64,000 nucleotides of DNA from Henricia sp. BOLD:AAB3569. Taxonomy: Eukaryota; Echinodermata; Asteroidea; Spinulosida; Echinasteridae. A model generated the notes under the pieces. It saw only the letters and a list, made by a program, of their open reading frames with translations, was not told the origin of the DNA and searched no databases. Below, in pieces: positions 41,810 to 51,126 of this stretch. Within the stretch, counting starts at the first letter, position 1. Each line of letters begins with the position of its first letter. The DNA lies in assembly GCA_037783545.1 (NCBI GenBank), contig JBBELK010000369.1, positions 496,001 through 560,000 on the forward strand, given 5' to 3'. The position numbers and the translations under genes are program-made.

Positions 41810-42155
41810 GGGTACCGTGGCCGAGTGGTTTGGGTCATGGACACGCCATCATGGGTGAAAACTTGGGGTTGCGGGTTCGAATTCGGTTGCGGTGCCTGTG
41901 CCCTTGAGCAAGGCACTCAACCACACTTGCTCCATCCTTCGGAAGGGATGAAAAGCCGTTGGTCCAGTGTGTTAGGTAACGGTAACGCACTCTAAAAAAC
42001 CCAGAGCATTCTTTCGTAAAGAGCAAGGGGATATTCCCCGGTGTCTCTGGTCATTTCTAATTCGAATTCTTCATGGGTTTCCTCACGTTTGCGAGTGACA
42101 GTGCAATGAGCACTATTGAGGAATCCTTGGTATGAATACCAGAATGAAATAATAA
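41810..42155 (+). mobile_element. tRNA-derived SINE (unit D)
   Basis: Same head, B box and core as in B and C. Confidence 0.75.
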
Positions 42156-42235
42156 TTTGTTAAAGACCAGCTAAATTGCACCACTACTTGTACCTCTGCT
42201 GCAGGTGATACTTAAATTGTGTATAATACCTTTAA

Positions 42236-42370
42236 ATGCACAGGCTCGTCAGCAATGCGCGCGTGCCAAATTCGTGCCACGAAATACGCAGCTCCATAGC
42301 AAAGGCATGGAGCTGCGTATTTCGTGTCACGAATTTGGCGGGCGCGCGCATTGCTGACAAGTCTGTGCCT
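42236..42370. mobile_element. TTAA hairpin MITE, copy 10 (unit D, first)
   Basis: TTAA at 42232-42235 and 42371-42374; left end ATGCACAGG as in B. Confidence 0.8.
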
Positions 42371-42643
42371 TTAACTATGTAGTTTGGCCAATATAGTGCC
42401 TTGTCCACATGCATGAGATAAATCGGTGTATAGCATGTGTGTAACTTATCAGAAAAAAAAGAAAACTTATTTGAAGAGCTTATTTGCCAAAACAGACATA
42501 AGGATATTACACATTACTGAAGCTTTTCTGTCTTGCCTTTTCACTAGATAGACCGTATCGAATAGCTGCCATCTTGTAGGGAACGGTCTTTGTTCCTTGA
42601 TGACATGCGATTGCGCATTTTGTGCTTAAATTGACTAATTTGA

Positions 42644-42774
42644 AGACACAGGCTCGTCAGCAATGCGCGCGCGCCAAATTCGTGCCACGAAATACGCAGC
42701 TCCATCCCTTTGCTATAATGGAGCTGCGTATTTCTTGGCACGAATTTGGCGCGCGCGCATTGTTGGCGAACCTG
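42644..42774. mobile_element. TTAA hairpin MITE, copy 11 (unit D, second, truncated)
   Basis: Right end deleted exactly as in unit B (GCGAACCTGCCATC). Confidence 0.75.
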
Positions 42775-42912
42775 CCATCTTACCCCGGAAGACGTACAAG
42801 TAAATGCATTCTGACAATAGTCACAGTGGCGGTTGATCTTTTGGTGAGAGGATTCGTACAAATGAATGTACAAATGACTCTCAAAAGTCAATATTTGTGG
42901 TGATTGACCCGC

Positions 42913-43153
42913 GGGGGCCAACTAAATAGCGCTGTTTAGCACAACAATTGCTGAGCACAGAATTTCTTTGCCTTATATTTTGCGAAAATTGGTTGCAGGC
43001 CAAAATCGTATGTGATATGTATTAACTAATGTTTTGCTACTGTTTCTAAAAACACAAGTTGACGTACAATTTTGGCTGGTAACCTGTTTTACAAAGCAAA
43101 GAAATTATGTGCTAAGCAAATTTTTGTGCTAAGCAGCTCCATTAAATTGGCCC
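42913..43153. mobile_element. GGCCAA-end MITE (unit D)
   Basis: As in unit B. Confidence 0.65.
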
Positions 43154-43307
43154 ATGGTCTTAACATTTGGCCAATCACATTTGCCTTTTTTTTTTAAAGG
43201 GAAAAAAGAGGTATTTTGTTTTGCCAGAACAAATCCTGGCGTCATGGTTACATATCAAAAGAAGGCAGCCATTCGATACGGTCGGTGTGGTCTGGGGATA
43301 TCTAGAC

Positions 43308-43739
43308 CTAGACAGTCTCAGTCTCCTGGCAGGGAAATTCGGCCTCCACGGCGCTGCGCAGGTCGGAAGTAGACAGCACGGTTCCGCTCTGAATATTCAC
43401 GCGGGCAATTAACATACCCCTGGGCAAGCCCCGGGCCAGAATGATGTACGTCTGGCCCACCTGGACCTCGTTGGCGATGGACAAAGCTGGGACAGAACCG
43501 AACCCACGAACGGTAACTGTCGCGGGGATAGATCCCTTGTATACGCACTCCACGTCGATGGTTGCGGAGTAAAATGGAGAATCGTTGGATTGTTGGATGT
43601 CTGTCACCGTGCCGCGGAATGCGATGCCCGATCTACGTATCCGAGCATTGAGGCTTATTGCCCGCCAGCTCGGCTCAGCACAACACGCCGTGCATGCCCC
43701 GATGGTAACGAGAATAATTGCCACAGATACGGCCTGCAT
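43308..43739 (-). CDS. Secreted NTR/TIMP-like protein, copy D
   Basis: 143 aa. Signal peptide 1-15; Cys-Thr-Ala-Cys-Cys at 16-20; GIAFRGTVTD (38-47); FYSATIDVECVYKG (56-69); VQVGQTYIILARG (92-104); SDLRSAVEAEFPC (125-137). It differs from copy B at only three residues (Ala21, Arg35, Thr120), although copy C lies physically between them and is much more different. Cysteines 16, 19, 20, 65 and 137. The neighbouring hairpin MITEs also share B-type mutations, so B and D are sister copies or have been homogenised. Proposed extracellular TIMP/tensilin-like activity is inferred. Confidence 0.65.
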   Translation of the reverse strand: MQAVSVAIILVTIGACTACCAEPSWRAISLNARIRRSGIAFRGTVTDIQQSNDSPFYSATIDVECVYKGSIPATVTVRGFGSVPALSIANEVQVGQTYIILARGLPRGMLIARVNIQSGTVLSTSDLRSAVEAEFPCQETETV

Positions 43740-43857
43740 ATTTCTTGATTATCTTCGAACCTGGATAAAAAGTTAAAAATGGCCGCATTCTTTATCTACT
43801 CTCTAGTCCTGAAATAAGGGAATTAATGTATTGCGTCGGTCCATTCGGTATTATTAA
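43740..43857 (-). promoter_or_regulatory. Conserved leader of NTR gene D
   Basis: Same acceptor-like CTTTTTATCCAG and CCCTTATTTCAG motifs upstream of the ATG. Confidence 0.3.
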
Positions 43858-43992
43858 AGGAGCGTGTCCAAAATTTGCTTCCACATCCAGATTGGAGATT
43901 GCAATTATTTCCTGTTTTAGTGTTTTGGAAAAATATTTTATATGATAGTTCAGTCTGAAATCCATTTTCTGGAAACATCTGAACAAGCTCCT
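43858..43992. mobile_element. AGGAGC MITE, short subfamily (unit D)
   Basis: TTAA at 43854-43857 on the left; right flank TTCA. Confidence 0.65.
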
Positions 43993-44069
43993 TTCAATGG
44001 GTGTAATTTGCCTTTCGTCGACTTGGTATGTACTTGGTGTGAAAAATATATTTGACAATTTTAGTTTAA

Positions 44070-44371
44070 AGGAGCTTGTCCAGATCTTTGCAGAAAATGG
44101 ATTTCGTTTTAACAATCATATAAAATACCTCCCAAAAATACTATCCATTGGAAGAAAATAGGAAAATCGCAATCTCCAATTTGGATGTATGTGGAAGCAA
44201 AAATGTTGGCGTAAAAATATTGCACTGCTTTTCATGGAACCCGATAAAATTAGTTTACAAAACATTGGTGTTTTTTTGACGATATCCTTGAAATATGAGA
44301 ATGCGAAATTTCAGAATGGTAAGGGGAAAAATATGACAAATTATATGATATCACAATCTGGACAAGCTCCT
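44070..44371. mobile_element. AGGAGC MITE, long subfamily (unit D)
   Basis: TTAA at 44066-44069 and 44372-44375. Confidence 0.75.
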
Positions 44372-44603
44372 TTAAACTTTAAAAGTGTCAATGAAATACA
44401 TTGTTAATACAAAACCAATGGATTTTAAGATTTTCAATGTTATGACTAAAAATTCTACAATTATTTTTTCGTTATGTATTTCAGTTCGTAAAAAGTTCAC
44501 AAAAATTGCCTTTTAGAAGAAGTGTTTAGGATTGTGTTTTAATCCTAAAGTAAAGACAAACAAAAAGAATAAGTGTTTGGTACTGCAAAATCGGAAAATA
44601 GAA

Positions 44604-44750
44604 TATACCGTATCGAATAGCTGCATTTCGTGGGGCACCTTTTGTTACCCAAACCGTTTAACAATGGAAGCACAATATGTGCAACCATGCATGTCCTCAA
44701 GGAACAAAAAAACTGCCCCACGAAATGGCGGCTGTTCGATACGGTTTATT
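44604..44750. mobile_element. ACCGTATCG MITE (unit D)
   Basis: About 147 bp with inverted ends; one base lost in the left arm (AGCTGCATTTCG). Confidence 0.7.
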
Positions 44751-45350
44751 AAGTAATGACAAAGACATGCTAAAGATTTTCGACAATGTTGCGCGCTGAT
44801 TGGTCAGCCGACAACAGCACGGAGCACGCTACTGCGCATGCGCAGTTAGACTAGATGTAGCGCGTGAACAAATTATTATGTCGCCAGAAAGAATTTGTTC
44901 ACACGCTACATGTAGTCTAACTGCGCATGCGCAGTACCGTGCTCCCTTGTCAATGTCAGCTGACCAATCAGCGCGCAACATTCTGAACACGTCATTCCCA
45001 CGTTTAGCAAATTATACTAGGGAGGTTTAGATGCACGTAAAACGCGAACGTGAAATGCTTTGAACACTTGGTCATTATTCTGAGGAGATCTTAGAACAGA
45101 TGAAAAACAAAACCTACGTCTTTGACTTTTGTGGCGAGATAAAACTTTTAATGTGACCAAGATTCGAGCCCGAGTTCTAAGACCTCCTCATGAGGTGACC
45201 GGTGCTGAAAGAATTTCGCGTTAACGTTCGTGTTTTACGTGCATCTAAACCTCCCTATTATATCGATAAGCGTACTCAGCCATTCTTGCGTTTTGCTCTT
45301 ATATGAGTGCAAGTCGAAAAGCTTTAGCGTGTCTTTGTCGTTACTTAAAG
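44749..45350. repeat. PLE-related foldback (unit D), centre deleted
   Basis: Arms as in B and C, but the central GTGAAGTGAAGCC palindrome is gone (AACAAATTATTATGTCGCC). TTAA site near 45223 empty. Confidence 0.65.
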
Positions 45351-45505
45351 TTAGAACACATCGTTGGTAATCTCGGAAATCAGAAATGTTCACAGATTTA
45401 TACATAAATTACACAATATAATTATTATGACGGTAGTAAACTTCCCCCGAAATGGTTTTGTCTAAAGTGCTATATAGTTTTTGAGAAATTAGTAAAACAG
45501 TTATT

Positions 45506-45693
45506 TTTCGTCTCACGAGACGAAAAGTCACTTCGCCCAAAACCACTTCGCTCCAAAAGCCACCTTGCCCCAAAACCACTTCACCCTTACACCACTTCGT
45601 CCGAATGCACTTCGCCCCAAAATACTTCGTGCACATGCTGTGGTTCAGGGCGAAATGGTTCGGGCGAAATGGTTTTAGGGCGAAGTGACCGTA
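45506..45693. repeat. CACTTCGCCC repeat block (unit D)
   Basis: As in the other units, with one more CCACTT unit than B or C. Confidence 0.6.
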
Positions 45694-46225
45694 TAAAACC
45701 CTTTTTGACTGTTTTCTCAAAAGTTAGACGAAGTACGGAGCTGGTTTTTGCTCAGGTTGGTTTTAATCATGCATATCTTCAATCACACAGGGAGATAAAA
45801 CCATTTGCAACGGTTTACCAATCATGTGGTCTGCCTTTAATTCTATAAAAATAAAAAGAGTTGTACTTACAGCGAACAGTGAATCTTGCTCGAGACACGA
45901 CGTATGGTGTTGAGAGATTTGAATTCAAAAGGATAATTTTGTCCATTTTTATAGAATTTACAACGCATAGTGACCATTTGCTCGTGAAACGCTAAACCAA
46001 ACTTGATATCCTTAACTGGTGTCCTGAGAGCTTTATCTGTAATTCGAGTTATCAAATTAGCTTCATTAAGACTGATTTTAATTACTTTTAAGAAGTTTGT
46101 CATCAATCGTTACTTTTTCTTAATTTTGAACGTGTCAGTTGTCAGTGTATCAGATGTTGAATGCCCGTTTTATCAATTGCAATGACCCCAATTAAATCGT
46201 AATTAAAGCATGCACATAGGGCCTA

Positions 46226-46620
46226 TATACACCAATCCGGTAACTAAGATCTCCTCCCTGCATATCCGCCATAGCTGGGGGGCGTCCAGTGCATGGGCTG
46301 TGCGTTTTGTATTGCTGTTAGAACGAAAAGCGCTCATCCATTAGATGCACGAACGAGCCTCCTTCGCGTATACGCGACGCGCCCGCCTTTGCGTACACGC
46401 GACGCGCCCGCCTTCGCGCGCACACAACCATTGAGCTATATATATATATATATATATATGTATGTAAATCAATGCACACAACCCTACAAAGACGCGCAAC
46501 TTGTTCGAAGTAAACAAATGCAGCTTCAGCAACAACAAAAACATACAGTTCATTCAGTGGAAGCCCCCCAGCTATGGCGGATGTACAGGGAAGAAGACCT
46601 TATTACCGGATTGGTGTATA
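46226..46620. mobile_element. MITE TATACACCAATCCGG with ~55-bp TIRs
   Basis: Inverted ends TATACACCAATCCGGTAA continuing to CCGCCATAGCTGGGGGG on both sides. Interior has a small tandem CGCGACGCGCCCGCCTT repeat (46370-46415) and the 46-bp element below. Frames inside are chance. Confidence 0.75.
46429..46474. mobile_element. 46-bp minimal hAT-like element, TIRs only
   Basis: CACACAAC at 46421-46428 and 46475-46482 (8-bp TSD). Starts CATTGAGCTATATATA and ends TATGTAAATCAATG, the two termini of the 36007-36245 element with a (TA)n run between them. Confidence 0.75.
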
Positions 46621-46759
46621 CAGGATTTGCAATGTCCCAAAACTGTAATAAACCATTATATTTAATATTTTATATATAAGAAAACAACAATTGAAGATTA
46701 ATTTATATAAGTGTCTGTTCATACACATTTTACACAAGGGCGCCCTCACTTGAAAGAAA

Positions 46760-47080
46760 CTATATAGGGCTGCGTTCCAAACACGCGAATATTAAACGTT
46801 GGCGCCAACGTTTTGCTCAATATGGAACGGATTGTTTGCCAAAATGGCCAAAATACATTGTCAAGATGGCAGTGCCCACAGTCCCAGCGGCCGCAGTGAC
46901 ATTGTAATGTGGCTCTCCGCTGCTTACCACATTTTTTAGGAAATGTGACACGTTGCTATTGATTGTGTATCGCCAGCGATAAGGTAGAAAACCACGAAAG
47001 GTGCAATTTGTTTGCTATTTTCAAAACTGCAAACCATCGTCTGTCATCTTTCATGTGGCGTGCGCCATTTAAAAAAATGA
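46760..47080. mobile_element. GGGCTGCGTTCC MITE, left part (unit D)
   Basis: Starts GGGCTGCGTTCCAAACACGC and keeps the uninterrupted CCCACAGTCCCAGCGG site, the empty state of the 30068-30416 insertion. The right end is not recognisable. Confidence 0.55.
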
Positions 47081-47159
47081 ACATTGGTAACGCCTTTCTA
47101 AACAAGTATTCCTTCATGTGCAGCGAAAACTAAGTGCATAAAGTTATTTAGCATTTTAT

Positions 47160-48180
47160 GGCCCTTTAAACCCGCATTAAAATGGAAGACGGCAGTACAT
47201 GTAGTTACAACTGTCCAATGCAGCGATTCCGCCTGAGAATGGCTGATATTTCAATAATTGAAGATAGTTTACATGATTGGTAAACTGTTACAAATAGTGT
47301 TATCCCCCTGTGTGATTGAAGATATGCATGATTAAAACCAACCTCAGTACTTCGTCTAACTTTTGAGAAAACAGTCAAAAAAGGGTTTGCAATCATTTCG
47401 CCCCAAAACCACTTCGCTTAACCATTTCGCCATGAACAATTATCTGTGTACACAGGGGCCTGTGCACGAAGTGGTTTGGGGGCGAAATGGCACAGGGCGA
47501 AGTGGTTTTGGGGCGAAATGGCACTTAGGCGAAATGGTTTTGGGGCGAATTGAATTTTCGTCTCATGAGACGAAAACTAATGCATAGTTCCGACCTGTCA
47601 ATCAAGCCGAACCCGCCGACCAATCACAACAGAGCTAGCAGACGGCGCCCACAAAGGTCAAAGTGATGCAATCATCACAAACAATGCACGCGATTTTCTG
47701 CCCATACAGTTTGTATGTTGTATGCGCCAGTGACCGGGTGAATTTTGGTTTCAATGTCGGGCGATTCGCTGTTCAAAGGTAGGAAAGCGCATTTTTATGA
47801 ATATATGTAATCCCTGCATTACTAGCCCTTCGCTCAGTGTGTACTTCGGTAACTGTCGACCCTAAAACATAAATACCTTTGAGTTTTCTCCAATGAATCT
47901 GTGCTTTCCATGCCGAGTCCCGTTGCTTTGTACGTTGTGTCGCCATTTTTTTGCGATGTCTTGTGAGCACATAGAAACAATATCTAAGGGGCGGGGTTAA
48001 CTGGGCAATCTCGGAACTATGCATTGTTTTACTCATTTCTCAAAGACTACAACACTTCAGACAAAACCATTTCAGGGGAAGCTTTCTATACGGTCATCAA
48101 GTTTATATTCAATTCGTAAGTGAGGCGTAAATTTGTGAACATTTCTGATTTTCGAGATACCAATCATGTATACTGCCTTT
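47160..48180 (-). repeat. Inverted copy of the distal unit segment
   Basis: The reverse complement matches 45370-45850 (CACTTCGCCC block, AGACGAAGTACTGAGGTTGG-like sequence, CTGAAATGGTTTTGTCT). It is interrupted by 47580-48024. With 45420-46180 it makes a large inverted repeat. Confidence 0.6.
47580..48024. mobile_element. TIR element ATGCATAGTTCCGA with possible captured exon
   Basis: Ends ATGCATAGTTCCGA and TCGGAACTATGCAT. On the minus strand an ATG in good context (AAAAAAATGG) starts MATQRTKQRDSAWKAQIHWR, then LK with a GT immediately after (AAACTCAAAGGTATTT), like a first coding exon with a splice donor. I do not recognise the protein. Confidence 0.45.
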
Positions 48181-48257
48181 TAAAGATTAATTTCTAAAAA
48201 TGTGTGTGTGCGCATATACATTTTTACTAAGACGTGAAAGAAAGTATATGCCTTCGA

Positions 48258-48515
48258 CTTTCTTTGTATTTAGCTCTGTTTTTCTAATGTTACTGGGCCT
48301 ATACCTTAACCAGTAAACTGTTTCCCTGTGCTTGGGAAATAGACGTTTTAGATTACCAACCAATGTTTAGACCTGCAGTTACCCGCTAACTGACGTCACA
48401 CTTTAATAATATACATTACAGACCAAGCCAGCCATCCCGCTGTCACTATTTGATGTGCGCGCCTCTGTCACCTGTCAGAAATTGATACAGTGGTTACGTG
48501 TCTTTAATTTCGCGG
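48258..48515. repeat. Partial fourth unit (start only)
   Basis: GACGTTTTAGATTACCAACC, CTGACGTCACACTTTAATAA and TTTGATGTGCGCGCCTCTG match the unit starts at 22.87, 31.46 and 40.39 kb; homology ends at TTTCGCGGC. Confidence 0.75.
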
Positions 48516-48652
48516 CTCCGTTTTGGTTTCGAATTGTGAACAATAATGATGCAAAAGTACACCCGTTTGTCAAAAACAATCAATTAACCTGAAATAGCAT
48601 GTTGTCACTCTGGTTTATGCTATCTAGCCTATATATTCACGCGTAAGAAACG

Positions 48653-48919
48653 TTCAATCGTGTCCCCTGAATCAGTTCTATAGATGCAAACTGCTGATTG
48701 GAAAGGTGCCAGCCTACTTATGCGTTCCAAGCCTCGTCTTCAGATCGAGGCTTGGAATGCATACGTAACTGGTACCTTTCCAATCAGCAGTAAGGTGGCA
48801 GACTACTTATGCGTTCCAAGCCTCGTCTTCAGGTCGAGGCTTGGAATGCATAAGTAGTCTGGTACCTTTCCAATCGACAGTTTGCACTGTATAGAACTGA
48901 TCCAGGGGACACGATTGAA
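48653..48919. repeat. Nested palindrome
   Basis: Outer arms TTCAATCGTGTCCCCTGA and GGGGACACGATTGAA; two inner hairpins of TGCGTTCCAAGCCTCGTCTT against GAGGCTTGGAATGCAT, each flanked by GGAAAGGT / ACCTTTCC. Looks like a foldback element duplicated within another. Confidence 0.65.
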
Positions 48920-49416
48920 CCATGTTCAAGGTGTGAATGTATGGTCTATTGGTAACTATTTCTTTCAGTGAAAAGAGTAGGCCTAACCGAATCAACGTTT
49001 CACTACCTTCAAAATCCATGCATCATTTTGTGTGCGTATTTTGCCAATAAATTTGTCCGACAATAAATACTAAGCGCAACATTATTGTCTATTTTAAACC
49101 ATTTCCCCCATATGTTGCGTCAGTTTTGGTGGTGCCCGAAATTGTCCGATCTGCACAAAATGTGGACACATCTACAAAAAAGAAAAGAACACAAAAAACA
49201 AAGGGGTAGCACGCTTACCAACAGATTTACAGATAAATAGCAATATACCAGTATATCTTTCATTTTAGGGTGTTCAGTTGAAGGCATATTGAACTGCTAA
49301 TCAATAAAATAAGGTAGTTGGCAAGAGTCCAAATAATGAAAAATAACTTTGAATTGGTCAGCAATGTAAGCACAAAATGTGCAACCATATACGTACATGT
49401 AACTGCCCTACAATAT
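48920..49416. other. AT-rich intergenic, nothing recognised
   Basis: No ORF or repeat supported; a single ACCGTATCG-type end lies at its right edge (about 49418-49440). Confidence 0.4.
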
Positions 49417-49440
49417 GGCAGCTGTACGATACGGTCTATA

Positions 49441-49612
49441 CAATCAAACCTGTCTATAGTGGCCACTGGATGAAGCGGCCATCTGCTTATAGTGGCCACC
49501 CGTCTTTGGTCCCAAATGCCATGTGTATAATGCTGATGCAACCTTTGTAAAGTGGGCACCTATTAATATTGGCCAGTTTGTGGCCACTATATTTAGTGGC
49601 CACTATTATATT
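49441..49612. mobile_element. MITE with TATAGTGGCCAC repeats
   Basis: CCTGTCTATAGTGGCCACTG, CTTATAGTGGCCACC and TTTAGTGGCCACTATTATA occur in short succession, together with AGCGGCCATCTGC; probable subterminal repeats of a small element next to the LINE fragment. Confidence 0.45.
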
Positions 49613-49619
49613 TTATGTA

Positions 49620-50325
49620 TTTTAAAAAACAAATCGTGCTTCAATCCACAATATGGTCACTGTATATATTACATATATCAGGCCAACATTAGAGTACGCT
49701 ACACCAGTTTGGCATACTGCCATTACACAAAGCCAGTCAAAGAAAATCGAATTTGTACAAAAGAGAGCTTTCCGAATAATGCTTGGCAAGAAATACAGTT
49801 ACAGTGAATGCCTTAAATTGACCAAGTTAAAGTCTCTGACAGAGCGAAGAAATGATTTGTTTCTTAACTTTGGAATGAAATTGTTAAACTCAAAACGCCA
49901 TAGACAGTTACTATCACCATCAAAATCTGTAAACTCACGGGTCTTGCGCAACATGTCCGGGTTGACAAGAGTGAAATGTAACACAGAAAGATACAAAAAA
50001 ATCTACCATTCCTCAGCTGGCTAAAATTTTGTAAATTGGGGGAGGGGAGGGTGGGTTAGAAGGTGGTTGTTCTTGGAATGTTTTAAATATCTTATAATTT
50101 GTTCAATTAATAACTGTAGCTTGGATAGTTTATATTATCTCATTAGTATTTTTTTGTAAACGTTTAATATTATTCTTTACTCTTTATAACACGTACCCGA
50201 GTTATTTATGTATATTCTCTTATATTCATCGTTTACCCAATGTAAAAGGTGGCCCGGTCAGCAGCAGCTGTTGGTCAATGTAATTGAAATAAACCATTGA
50301 ATAAAATAAATAAAATAAATAAAAT
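49620..50325 (+). mobile_element. LINE fragment: RT thumb region plus 3' UTR and tail
   Basis: The frame 49653-50024 reads YITYIRPTLEYATPVWHTAI then KKIEFVQKRAFRIMLGKKYS, the classical R-P-x-L-E-Y-x-x-x-V-W ... I/V-Q-K-R-A segment after the reverse-transcriptase domain of non-LTR elements, and ends at TAG 50022-50024. A 3' UTR of about 280 bp and an (AAATA/AATAAA)n tail follow. 5'-truncated, not functional. The 3' end also occurs at 5494-5605. Confidence 0.75.
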
Positions 50326-50329
50326 TATG

Positions 50330-51065
50330 GACAAGTTCGACTGCATCACGTGGAAACGCAATTTTATATTTGGATGGCCTAGTCAGTTTGCTCAGCCTCC
50401 GTAGTTCAACAAACTTTCGTCGGCCACAGGATCAGGATGAATCACGTGGAATAAATGTCGCTGGCCATACGCTAGTTCGGCGCTGAGAAATGGCGTGATA
50501 TGGAGGTTTTATATACCTCTTCAAACGTGATACAAATTTTAGAGGCAGGCTTTTGTATTTTATTATTCCTTGGTATTGACAAAATATTGACACAGCCTTA
50601 TGATAATATTGTTCATTGCTAAATCCGGGTACTCATGGTGAGTACCCGGAGTCTTCCTGGAGCTTCGCCGTTATGATTATTTTCTGGAATAATTTTCTTT
50701 CATTCATGCCGTCATTCAACTCGGGTTTTTCGCTTATGGAAACATTTGCCTTTTTTTTTTCTAGCTCGTTTATTTGCCAATTCACTGTTTATTTGATGTG
50801 TGCTTGTTTATTTATTTATCTACTTATTTAATTATAATTTTTTTCCTTGCAATTTTAATCGTTTTAGTCCTTTTCAATTTTATATTGTTGATTCATATTT
50901 ATATTTTCTTTTTATACTCATTTGTTTTTTATATTCATATTTCATATATTAAAACTGTTATTTAGTTCAATGATTTATTTCCATACAGAACGTCTTATTT
51001 ATCTATTTTTGGGGCAGCAGGTCCTTGGATCACAGTAATTATTACTTTTGTTGCTCATTGCCTAT
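50330..51065. other. AT-rich intergenic, nothing recognised
   Basis: T-rich stretch near 50750-50970; frames there are low-complexity. No gene called. Confidence 0.4.
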
Positions 51066-51069
51066 TTTG

Positions 51070-51126
51070 TAATAATAATAAATAATAATAAATAATAATA
51101 ATAATAATAATAAATAATAATAAAAG
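51070..51126. repeat. (AAT)n microsatellite
   Basis: AATAATAAATAATAATAA-type run of about 55 bp. Confidence 0.85.

Larger units (their letters stand above)
40338..48257. repeat. Tandem segmental unit D (~7.9 kb)
   Basis: Same order as B and C up to about 46180, then rearranged: a TIR element (46226-46620), a GGGCTGCGTTCC MITE part, and an inverted copy of its own distal segment (47160-48180). A partial fourth unit starts at 48258 and stops near 48515. Confidence 0.8.
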
